Made by a program: the position numbers and the translations under genes
Shown here: positions 1 through 5,493 of the stretch, piece by piece
Layout of the letters: each line of letters starts with the position of its first letter
How positions within the stretch are numbered: position 1 is the first letter of the stretch
NCBI GenBank assembly: GCA_031267775.1
Contig: JAIRYL010000034.1
Span: forward strand, 1-5,660
DNA: 5,660 nt
Reading direction: 5' to 3'
Origin: Tannerellaceae bacterium
GTDB lineage: Bacteria; Bacteroidota; Bacteroidia; Bacteroidales; Tannerellaceae
Notes under the pieces: model-generated
Told to the model about the DNA's origin: nothing
The model's database searches: none
The model's input: only the letters and a program-made list of their open reading frames with translations

Positions 1-133
1 TAATGGCCAGGAATATAAAAATCAGACCTACCGCGATCATTATAAAGTGCCCCGGTTCGGCATTGTATACCCCTGTATAGGTAAGAAACAATTGCAGATT
101 CTCGCCCAGAAACGAAAGAAAACTCTCTTGCAT
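1..133 (-). CDS. mmdB: Sodium ion-translocating decarboxylase beta subunit (OadB/MmdB), N-terminal fragment
   Basis: This is the integral membrane subunit that in the OadB/MmdB/GcdB family decarboxylates carboxybiotin and couples the reaction to Na+ export. Only 44 codons are present; the rest lies beyond the left edge, so this is a window truncation, not a broken gene. The ATG is at 133-131. The peptide opens MQESFLSFLGENLQLFL and continues with TYTGVYNAEPGHFIMI and then AVGLIFIFLAI. That is a short amphipathic start, the family's Y-N-x-x-x-G-H-x-x-M-I stretch, and the beginning of the first membrane helix. It starts 4 bases after the stop of the biotin carrier gene, which suggests translational coupling; a GGATAAGG purine stretch overlaps that stop. 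The family call rests on this N-terminus plus the operon. The substrate (methylmalonyl-CoA rather than oxaloacetate) is inferred from the neighbouring mmdA and mce genes. Confidence 0.85.
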   Translation of the reverse strand, partial: MQESFLSFLGENLQLFLTYTGVYNAEPGHFIMIAVGLIFIFLAI

Positions 134-137
134 AACC

Positions 138-569
138 TTATCCGATGATTACGAGTTCTGCATTTTCAAGCACAGAATCTCCTTTGTTTACTTTTAATTC
201 GATAATGCGTCCATCACGATCGGCATGAATGTTGTTTTCCATCTTCATGGCTTCAAGGACAAACAATACGTCGCCCCGTTTTACCGTGCTGCCTGCGCTG
301 CATTTTACATCCAGAATAATACCCGGCAGCGGAGAACGTACCGCTCCCGGCGTAGATGAAGCAGACTGTCGCGTTACGACAGGATCGCCGCTGGGCGTTG
401 TTGGCGCTTGAGCAGGTCTTTTTATCGTAACCACCTGCTTTTTGGACGGCTTTTCCATCGTCACTTTGTAGGGTGTGCCGTTTACTTCTACTTCGGCAAT
501 GTTTTCTACAACAGAGTTGATATGCACTTTATATACATTGCCGTTGATGGTATATTTAAAACTTTTCAT
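138..569 (-). CDS. mmdC: Biotin carboxyl carrier protein of the decarboxylase (MmdC-type, biotin/lipoyl-binding)
   Basis: This 143-residue protein carries the biotin that shuttles CO2 from the carboxyltransferase to the OadB membrane subunit. The C-terminal biotinyl domain (about residues 78-143) contains the canonical EAMKM at 106-110, so Lys109 is the predicted biotinylation site. Upstream PLPG (80-83) and downstream G-x-I-x-x-x-x-V-x-x-G-D-x-V (120-133) fit the biotinyl hammerhead fold. Residues 1-45 form a small beta-rich N-terminal segment (ING, VNGTPYKV). A Pro/Ala/Thr/Ser-rich linker at about 51-76 should be flexible, as in other BCCPs. The gene lies 20 bases after the OadG-type gene and 4 bases before mmdB. 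No Shine-Dalgarno is seen before the ATG at 569-567, only an A-rich leader, as is normal in Bacteroidetes. Such proteins are often annotated as acetyl-CoA carboxylase BCCP, but the operon favours the decarboxylase. Confidence 0.92.
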   Translation of the reverse strand: MKSFKYTINGNVYKVHINSVVENIAEVEVNGTPYKVTMEKPSKKQVVTIKRPAQAPTTPSGDPVVTRQSASSTPGAVRSPLPGIILDVKCSAGSTVKRGDVLFVLEAMKMENNIHADRDGRIIELKVNKGDSVLENAELVIIG

Positions 570-589
570 GTTTATTGTTTTTTTGATAA

Positions 590-1477
590 TTACTTTCTTG
601 GATTCTCACGTAAGCTGTAAATTTTTGAACTCCACGGCGAATAGTTGCGCTTTACCTTCTGTATCGTAAGCACAGTTCTTTCAATATCATGTACATCCTC
701 GTTCAGTTCGTACAAAGCAACGCTGATAGCGGCCAATACTTCTCCGGGAGTGTCTGCATTTTCCTGAACCGGCTCGCCTGCTTTTCTCGCTCTGATTTTG
801 CTGGCTGCGATGGATAATTTCGCCACTTGTTTAAATATGACGTACAAAATAAACAGTCCGATGAAGACTACGCCCATTGCGGTGATTGTCATACCGATTC
901 CCCAAGCGTCATTGAGTTTGAAGTTATCCAGTTTTTCGTTTGTATCCAGTGTCAGGTTGTTTGTGCTGGGCGTTACTTTGGCGAGGTATTCCCATTGGCC
1001 TGTTCCGTCTACTTTGTGTCCATAACTGACGTCTACTTTTTGACCGGCGGGTATCACTACTTCGTCTACCAATGTTTTCCCATCAGTGTCATAGAAGGCA
1101 ATATAGTTTTCCTTGTAAGGGTCTAAGATGAAATTTATATGGAACGTTCCGCGTGAAGCAATACCGTCGGCCCAAAATAAAGCATGTTGTCCCGGGCTTA
1201 TTTTGGTTAGCACGTCTCCTTTGGGTATGGGATATTTTTTAGGATTGTTTTTATCGTTGGTTAAAAAACATCCCCCAATGTTAACCGTGCCTGCGGATGA
1301 ATTGTATAATTCAATCCATCCGTTTCGCTTGCCATAATCATCGACAAAGTTGTCTTCGTTAATTACCAAAATTTCGTTTATCCGCATGGAGGTTACGCGT
1401 TGAGCCTGTGCTCCTGTCGAACAGAAAAGCAACAAAAACAACAGGAGCGCCCCTATTTTCTTTCTTATCATATTCAT
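590..1477 (-). CDS. oadG: OadG-family decarboxylase subunit with N-terminal lamin-tail-like domain
   Basis: This 295-residue protein is the probable small membrane subunit (OadG/MmdD role) that tethers the carboxyltransferase to the Na+ pump. Residues 1-25 are a signal peptide: MNMIRKK, a Leu/Phe-rich core, then AQA before Gln26. Residues about 31-175 resemble a lamin-tail (LTD) beta-sandwich: RINEILVIN at 32-40, GWIELYN at 53-59, SPGQHALFWADG at 94-105, and a closing TPSTNN at 169-174. One hydrophobic helix spans about 192-216. After it comes a cytoplasmic tail ending VHDIERTVLTIQKV, then NYSPWSSKIYSLRENPRK, the conserved C-terminus of Bacteroidetes OadG-type proteins as I recall it. Predicted topology is LTD outside and tail inside. 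Ordinary OadG subunits are about 80-120 residues, so the extra length is the LTD. The gene sits 14 bases after mmdA and 20 before the BCCP gene. A second ATG two codons in is an equally possible start. The subunit role is inferred from helix, tail and operon; the LTD's role is unknown. Confidence 0.8.
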   Translation of the reverse strand: MNMIRKKIGALLLFLLLFCSTGAQAQRVTSMRINEILVINEDNFVDDYGKRNGWIELYNSSAGTVNIGGCFLTNDKNNPKKYPIPKGDVLTKISPGQHALFWADGIASRGTFHINFILDPYKENYIAFYDTDGKTLVDEVVIPAGQKVDVSYGHKVDGTGQWEYLAKVTPSTNNLTLDTNEKLDNFKLNDAWGIGMTITAMGVVFIGLFILYVIFKQVAKLSIAASKIRARKAGEPVQENADTPGEVLAAISVALYELNEDVHDIERTVLTIQKVKRNYSPWSSKIYSLRENPRK

Positions 1478-1491
1478 TATCGTTTTAAGAA

Positions 1492-3045
1492 TTATAGAGG
1501 CAGGTTATCATGCTTCTTGGCAGGATTTGTTAACTTTTTAGTCTGCAACTGCTGTAAAGCGCGGATAATGCGGAAACGGGTATTACGCGGTTCGATTACA
1601 TCGTCTATATAACCATACTGAGCGGCGTTATACGGGTTTGCAAATGCCTTTCTGTATTCTTCTTCTTTTTCTGCCGTTACTTTTGCAGGATCATCCGAAG
1701 CGGCGACTTCTTTTGCGAAGATAACTTCAACGGCTCCGCTCGGACCCATTACGGCGATTTCGGCTGTTGGCCATGCATAGTTCATATCGCCGCGGAGGTG
1801 TTTGGAACTCATCACACAATAAGCGCCGCCGTATGATTTACGTAAGGTAACAGTTACTTTAGGTACGGTTGCTTCGCCGTAAGCATAAAGTAATTTAGCC
1901 CCATGTAAGATTACGCCATTATATTCTTGTCCTGTTCCCGGAAGAAATCCCGGCACGTCGACCAATGTTACCAGCGGAATATTGAAAGCGTCGCAGAATC
2001 TGACAAAACGTCCAGCTTTACGCGAGGCATTGCTGTCAAGGCATCCTGCCATAATTTTAGGCTGATTGGCTACGATACCAACAGATTGTCCGTTAAAACG
2101 GGCAAAGCCTACTATAATATTTTTTGCATAATCGGCATGTACTTCCAGAAATTCGCCATTGTCAATAATAGTGCCGATTACTTCATACATATCATAAGAC
2201 TGGCTTGTACTGTCTGGTACTATGTCATTTAGATTGTCGTCCAAACGGTCTATCGGATCTTTGCAGGGAATCAACGGGGTTTCTTCCAGATTGTTTTGTG
2301 GAAGGAAACTTAACAATTTGCGGATAAGCAAAATTCCTTCTTCTTCCGTGTCAACGGCAAAGTGAGCCACGCCTGATTTGGTCGTATGTATACTTGCGCC
2401 GCCTAATTCTTCCTGAGTAACGTCTTCGCCGGTTACCGTCTTTACAACCTTCGGCCCGGTAAGGAACATATAGCTGGTTCCGCGCGTCATGATATTGAAG
2501 TCGGTTAAAGCGGGAGAATAAACGGCTCCGCCGGCGCAAGGCCCGAAAATACCGGATATCTGCGGCACGACGCCCGACGCTAAAATATTGCACTGGAAAA
2601 TATCCGCATAACCCGCCAGCGCGTTTACCCCTTCCTGGATACGTGCGCCGCCAGAGTCGTTTAAGCCGATTACCGGCGCGCCCATTTTCATAGCTTGATC
2701 CATTACTTTACATATTTTCATGGCAAGGGTTTCGGATAATGCGCCGCCGAAAACGGTGAAATCCTGTGCATATATGTATATAAGGCGGCCGTCGATAGTT
2801 CCATATCCGGTTACTACGCCGTCTCCCAGGAATTTGGTCTTTTCAATACCAAAGTTGGTGCTGCGATGTTGTACAAACATATCGAACTCTTCGAAACTAC
2901 CTTCGTCAAGCAACATGGAAATACGTTCGCGAGCCGTATATTTGCCTTTGCCGTGTTGAGATTCAATTCTTTTTTCTCCACCGCCAAGACGCGCTTTTTC
3001 TCGAAGGGCGATAAGCTCTTTTACTTTTTCAAGCTGATTACTCAT
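1492..3045 (-). CDS. mmdA: Methylmalonyl-CoA decarboxylase alpha subunit / acyl-CoA carboxylase carboxyltransferase (MmdA/PccB family)
   Basis: This carboxyltransferase moves the carboxyl group of (S)-methylmalonyl-CoA to biotin on the carrier protein, leaving propionyl-CoA. Its 517 residues match the family length. The N-terminal crotonase-like half (about 1-255) has the start pattern K-Y-T-A-R-E-R (35-41), NDSGGARIQEG (129-139) and GPCAGGAVYSPAL (168-180), the last supplying an oxyanion-hole loop. The C-terminal half (about 270-510) has DVPGFLPGT (363-371), YGGAYCVMSSKHLRGD (405-420), YAWPTAEIAVMG (423-434) and the closing KHDNLPL. The C-terminal half closely resembles human PCCB from memory, so sequence alone does not separate a propionyl-CoA carboxylase beta chain from a decarboxylase alpha chain. 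The adjoining OadB, OadG and mce genes, and the absence of a biotin carboxylase in the window, favour decarboxylation. It is soluble and predicted to dock on the membrane subunits. It starts 33 bases after mce. Confidence 0.93.
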   Translation of the reverse strand: MSNQLEKVKELIALREKARLGGGEKRIESQHGKGKYTARERISMLLDEGSFEEFDMFVQHRSTNFGIEKTKFLGDGVVTGYGTIDGRLIYIYAQDFTVFGGALSETLAMKICKVMDQAMKMGAPVIGLNDSGGARIQEGVNALAGYADIFQCNILASGVVPQISGIFGPCAGGAVYSPALTDFNIMTRGTSYMFLTGPKVVKTVTGEDVTQEELGGASIHTTKSGVAHFAVDTEEEGILLIRKLLSFLPQNNLEETPLIPCKDPIDRLDDNLNDIVPDSTSQSYDMYEVIGTIIDNGEFLEVHADYAKNIIVGFARFNGQSVGIVANQPKIMAGCLDSNASRKAGRFVRFCDAFNIPLVTLVDVPGFLPGTGQEYNGVILHGAKLLYAYGEATVPKVTVTLRKSYGGAYCVMSSKHLRGDMNYAWPTAEIAVMGPSGAVEVIFAKEVAASDDPAKVTAEKEEEYRKAFANPYNAAQYGYIDDVIEPRNTRFRIIRALQQLQTKKLTNPAKKHDNLPL

Positions 3046-3078
3046 TGTTATTTTGATTTGTTATTAAATGAACTGTTT

Positions 3079-3489
3079 TTATTTTTTACCTTCCATGCAG
3101 AGTTCCGTCAATACGCTACAGGTCGATTTCGGATGCATAAAAGCGATATCAAGACCTTCGGCGCCGCTACGCGGAGCTTTGTCTATGAGTCGTACTCCTT
3201 TAGAAGCGGCTTCGTCTAATGCATCCTGTACAGACGGTACGGCAAATGCAATGTGATGAATGCCTTCTCCCTTTTTTTCAATAAACTTAGCAATCGTACT
3301 TTCTTCGCTTGTCGGTTCAAGCAATTCGATTTTAGTTTGGCCAATTTTAAAAAAAGCTGTTTTTACCTTTTGGTCTTCTACAACTTCCATGTTGTAACAT
3401 TTCAAACCCAATACGCCTTCGTAGTAAGGCAAACATGCTTCAATGCTCTTAACGGCAATACCAAGATGTTCAATATGTGTAATGTTCAT
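3079..3489 (-). CDS. mce: Methylmalonyl-CoA epimerase
   Basis: This enzyme interconverts (R)- and (S)-methylmalonyl-CoA, linking B12-dependent methylmalonyl-CoA mutase to the decarboxylase encoded by the next gene. At 136 residues it has the usual epimerase length and two vicinal-oxygen-chelate (glyoxalase-like) beta-alpha-beta-beta-beta modules (about 4-60 and 75-134). Visible motifs are HIEHLGIAV (5-13), the YYEGVLGLK stretch (22-30), IELLEP (54-59), GEGIHHIAFAV (74-84) and VLTELC (126-131). By family analogy the divalent metal ligands are His8, Glu55, a His of the HH pair at 78/79, and Glu129. This assignment is inference. It is the first gene of the minus-strand operon, with a TACCTTTG promoter box about 55 bases upstream. 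The ATG at 3489-3487 is the only plausible start, as it begins directly at the first VOC strand. Confidence 0.95.
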   Translation of the reverse strand: MNITHIEHLGIAVKSIEACLPYYEGVLGLKCYNMEVVEDQKVKTAFFKIGQTKIELLEPTSEESTIAKFIEKKGEGIHHIAFAVPSVQDALDEAASKGVRLIDKAPRSGAEGLDIAFMHPKSTCSVLTELCMEGKK

Positions 3490-3543
3490 GTCGGTAAATA
3501 AATTAATATTTAGTTATATGTTTATGTAAATGAAATATGGCTG

Positions 3544-3576
3544 CAAAGGTACGTACTTTATTTAGGAATAGAGAAA
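3544..3576 (-). promoter_or_regulatory. Bacteroidetes-type promoter for the mce-mmdA operon
   Basis: On the minus strand, TACCTTTG (3551 down to 3544) matches the Bacteroidetes -7 consensus TAnnTTTG exactly and is followed by GCAGCC. A weak -33 candidate, TTTC (one mismatch to TTTG), lies at 3576-3573 with a 21-base spacer. Transcription would begin near 3537, giving a leader of about 48 nt that is A/T-rich and has no evident operator. No other match in this orientation lies between mce and the divergent gene. Confidence 0.65.
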
Positions 3577-3661
3577 TAATTCTTTATTTTTTATCCTTTT
3601 GTTTATAATGTTTATTCCGGTTTTGATACAGAAAGTGGAATAGATGATATTCGTAAATAAC

Positions 3662-3840
3662 AGACGCCTCCTAAGTATCGATAACAATCGCTTTGATCAA
3701 ATTATTCTTATATTTGAAGTTTGTTTGCCCATATTTGCGCGCTTCTTCTACGTTGAATGGAAATTTATTTGTAAGTATCTATATATGAGAAAAATAACAA
3801 TTTCAGTGATCTTTAGTCTTCTGACGGTAAGGAGGCGTCT
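3662..3840. repeat. Perfect 11-bp inverted repeat bounding a 157-bp intergenic segment
   Basis: AGACGCCTCCT at 3662-3672 is the exact reverse complement of AGGAGGCGTCT at 3830-3840. Allowing one inserted base (C3661), the match extends three more bases outward (TAA/TTA). The arms are GC-rich inside strongly AT-rich DNA. The enclosed 3673-3829 holds one forward TAnnTTTG box and no credible gene. An 8-bp direct repeat, TAAGTATC, also occurs at 3672 and 3772. Arm length and spacing resemble invertible promoter segments of Bacteroidales, and also a small MITE-like element. No convincing target-site duplication flanks it, and no recombinase or transposase gene is in the window. The repeat is certain; its function is not. 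Confidence 0.7.
3709..3716 (+). promoter_or_regulatory. Possible -7 promoter box upstream of the GH172 gene
   Basis: TATATTTG fits TAnnTTTG on the plus strand and is the only such match found between the operon and the GH172 gene. The nearest upstream TTTG (3692-3695) is only 13 bases away, shorter than the usual spacing, so the site is weak. If used, transcription starts near 3723 and gives a leader of about 168 nt that crosses the right arm of the inverted repeat. The box lies within the repeat-bounded segment. Confidence 0.3.
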
Positions 3841-3890
3841 TTACTTATATTATATATGTATATTTATCTTTTAATTCTAATAATTACATC

Positions 3891-5069
3891 ATGAAAAGAA
3901 TCAATGTTTTAATGCTTGTGTTTTGCGTTTTAGCGAATGTTGTTTGCGCCCAGAATTATCCTTTCAACGGATTGGATATGAATATGGGGAATTTGTCGCG
4001 CCTGTCAAATGCGAAGACGCGTTCCATTAGTCCGGAAAACTTCGCCGGAGAATCAGGTAAAGGGGCGATGGCCGATCCGGTTAAAGACAAAGACGTCCGT
4101 AATAATGCCAATGCCTGGGAAGCCGCCAGAGATTTGGGTAAAGGATGGAAAGTAAACCCGTTTATCATTATAAAACCGGGCGAAACGATTACAATTGCCG
4201 AGGTAGACGGCCCGGGCGCTATCCAGCAGATATGGATGACGCCTACGGGAAACTGGCGTTTTACCATCGTCCGCATGTATTGGGACGACGAGAAAGAACC
4301 TTCCGTAGAATGTCCGGTAGGCGATTTCTTTGCCAGCGCCTATAATGAATACGCCCAATTATCGTCGTTGGCTATATGTGTGAATCCCGGCAGCGCGTTT
4401 AACTGCTATTGGAAAATGCCGTTTCGGAAGAAAGCAAAAATAACAATAGAGAATATTGATACCCGCAATGAGATGCGTTTGTATTATCAGATAAACTATA
4501 CATTGACCGACGTACCTGCCGACGAAGGTTATTTCCATGTCCAGTTTAGACGATCCAATCCTACGCAAGGTTCGCTTCATACATTGGTAGACGGCATAAA
4601 AGGAAAAGGTCATTATGTAGGAACTTATATGGCCTGGCGCGTGAATGATAATTGTTGGTGGGGCGAAGGCGAAATAAAATTCTATATGGATGGCGATAAA
4701 GAATATCCTACGGTTTGCGGTACAGGCACAGAAGATTATTTCTGCGGTTCATATAACTTTGAAAATCAAAAAACGCATCAATACCAGGAATTTACCACCC
4801 CTTATGCCGGTATGCACCAAGTGATTCGTCCGGACGGGTTATACAGGGCCGTAACAGCGTTCGGACTGTACCGCTGGCATATTCTCGATCCGGTTCGTTT
4901 CGAAAAAGACTTGAAGGTAACCATACAAGATTTAGGGTGGCGACACGATGGAAGATATAATAATCAAAAGTCGGACATTTCTTCCGCCACATTCTGGTAT
5001 CAAACAGAACCTCATGCCAAATTCCCTGCATTACCCAAGAAAGACGATTTGGAAATTCCGAGATGGTAA
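3891..5069 (+). CDS. Secreted DUF2961 protein, glycoside hydrolase family GH172
   Basis: This 392-residue protein has a signal peptide at 1-20 (MKR, hydrophobic core, cleavage after VVCA), so it is exported to the periplasm or surface. The mature protein matches DUF2961 (GH172): GPGAIQQIWMTPTGNWR (107-123), PVGDFFA (142-148), WWGEGEIKFYMDGD (256-269) and the hallmark GTGTEDYF (277-284). Characterised GH172 enzymes include a Bifidobacterium difructose-dianhydride/alpha-fructofuranosidase and exo-acting D-arabinofuranosidases from Dysgonomonas. By comparison Glu259 and Glu281 are the likely catalytic pair, as inference. The exact sugar substrate cannot be told from sequence. The length fits a single-domain family member of two jelly rolls. 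No SusC/SusD, regulator or other CAZyme gene adjoins it, so it looks monocistronic. An ATG follows an A/T-rich leader without a Shine-Dalgarno, and no alternative in-frame start precedes the signal peptide. Confidence 0.88.
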   Translation: MKRINVLMLVFCVLANVVCAQNYPFNGLDMNMGNLSRLSNAKTRSISPENFAGESGKGAMADPVKDKDVRNNANAWEAARDLGKGWKVNPFIIIKPGETITIAEVDGPGAIQQIWMTPTGNWRFTIVRMYWDDEKEPSVECPVGDFFASAYNEYAQLSSLAICVNPGSAFNCYWKMPFRKKAKITIENIDTRNEMRLYYQINYTLTDVPADEGYFHVQFRRSNPTQGSLHTLVDGIKGKGHYVGTYMAWRVNDNCWWGEGEIKFYMDGDKEYPTVCGTGTEDYFCGSYNFENQKTHQYQEFTTPYAGMHQVIRPDGLYRAVTAFGLYRWHILDPVRFEKDLKVTIQDLGWRHDGRYNNQKSDISSATFWYQTEPHAKFPALPKKDDLEIPRW

Positions 5070-5175
5070 TATTCCCTCCTCCCTTTTCTCCAACGCCTAA
5101 AGAAGAAAACAATCGGGTTCAAACGCGAAGAATCCCACACTGTTTCAGACGATTGTAATGGAATGCATGTGAACT

Positions 5176-5198
5176 AAAATTTCGTTTTGCAAATTTTT
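5176..5198 (+). terminator. Weak AT-only hairpin downstream of the GH172 gene
   Basis: AAAATTT (5176-5182) and AAATTTT (5191-5197) are perfectly complementary around an 8-base loop, and the second arm runs into TTTTT. It lies about 107 bases after the stop. The stem contains no G or C, so intrinsic termination would be inefficient. It is listed only as the simplest stem ending in a T run in this stretch. Confidence 0.25.
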
Positions 5199-5200
5199 GA

Positions 5201-5264
5201 GGAAGAGGGGAGACGCTTCGTCGGGGGACAGGAACAAAATTCCCTCCCTCGGTCTCCCACCTCC
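5201..5264 (+). other. GC-rich, potentially branched RNA structure between GH172 and the WecA-like gene
   Basis: GGGAGAC (5208-5214) pairs with GTCTCCC (5252-5258), and partial G/C pairing can continue outward into 5201-5207 and 5260-5264. Inside are two further small stems: GGAA/TTCC around CAAAA (5231-5243), and GACG/CGTC around CTT (5212-5222), which competes for the inner outer-stem bases. A run of seven T follows at 5284-5290, about 20 bases downstream, too far for a standard intrinsic terminator. It could be a terminator region or an mRNA 3'-end structure. No protein-coding signal is seen in 5070-5493. Confidence 0.35.
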
Positions 5265-5301
5265 GATTCATTCATATTGCACGTTTTTTTCATAAGAAAA
5301 G

Positions 5302-5331
5302 TTTGCAGTATGAGTTAATTTATTAAATTTG
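5302..5331 (+). promoter_or_regulatory. Bacteroidetes-type promoter for the WecA-like gene
   Basis: TTTG at 5302-5305 (-33 element) and TAAATTTG at 5324-5331 (-7 element, TAnnTTTG) are separated by 18 bases, a good fit to the Bacteroidetes sigma-ABfr promoter. Transcription would start near 5338, giving a leader of about 155 nt before the ATG at 5494. It is the best promoter match in the window. Confidence 0.7.
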
Positions 5332-5350
5332 CACCGTGAATTAAAAAATC

Positions 5351-5405
5351 ATAACACTTTTTGTTTTATAGTGAATGTATTAATATAAATACAAAAAGTG
5401 CTTAT
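5351..5405 (+). repeat. Long AT-rich hairpin in the leader of the WecA-like gene
   Basis: CACTTTTTGT (5355-5364) and ACAAAAAGTG (5391-5400) are perfect complements. With T5390 bulged, six more pairs follow inward (5365-5370 with 5384-5389). With C5401 bulged, four more follow outward (5351-5354 with 5402-5405). The total is about 20 base pairs around a 13-base loop. It would begin about 13 nt into the predicted transcript. Possible roles are an attenuator, an RNA-stability element, or a protein-binding palindrome; none can be chosen from sequence. Confidence 0.6.
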
Positions 5406-5481
5406 TTCTATATTGTAGTTTGTTTGTGTGTTGGTACTCCTGCTTATTTGGGTCTGACAAACTTTTGTGTGTTTAAACCTG
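5399..5481 (+). repeat. Degenerate tandem repeat of about 42 bp in the leader
   Basis: TGCTTATTT occurs at 5399-5407 and 5441-5449 (42 bases apart). TTGTGTGTT occurs at 5424-5432 and 5465-5473 (41 bases apart). The two shared 9-mers keep the same order and nearly the same offset, which suggests two diverged copies of a unit covering 5399-5440 and 5441-5481. The sequence between the shared blocks has largely diverged, so chance similarity in T/G-rich DNA remains possible. Confidence 0.35.
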
Positions 5482-5493
5482 ATTGAATTTTAT

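Noticed and set aside
408..620. Plus-strand open frames opposite the decarboxylase operon (for example at 408-620, 827-1126 and 1927-2232)
   Set aside because: They are antisense shadows of well-supported minus-strand genes, with no family motifs of their own.
3644..3874. 76-codon plus-strand open frame across the intergenic region
   Set aside because: It is AT-rich, crosses both arms of the inverted repeat, lacks any recognisable domain or upstream ribosome-binding signal, and reads as low-complexity translation of non-coding DNA.
3856..3894. Twelve-codon frame (MYIYLLILIITS) whose TGA overlaps the ATG of the GH172 gene, with an AGGAGG about 20 bases upstream as a leader-peptide idea
   Set aside because: The AGGAGG belongs to the repeat arm and is too far from the ATG. 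Bacteroidetes seldom rely on Shine-Dalgarno pairing, and the peptide is what A/T-only DNA encodes by default.
4053..4358. Minus-strand open frames opposite the GH172 gene (3956-4276, 4053-4358, 4359-4613, 4792-5112)
   Set aside because: The plus-strand frame has a signal peptide and intact DUF2961 motifs. The opposite frames have no recognisable features.
5115..5136. GGGTTCAAAC stretch resembling a tRNA T-arm
   Set aside because: The bases after the T-loop-like sequence do not form the required 5-bp stem, and no acceptor, D or anticodon arms are found upstream.
5351..5405. Leader hairpin read as a phase-variable inverton
   Set aside because: The space between the perfect arms is only 26 bases and holds no promoter box, so an RNA hairpin or binding palindrome is the simpler reading.
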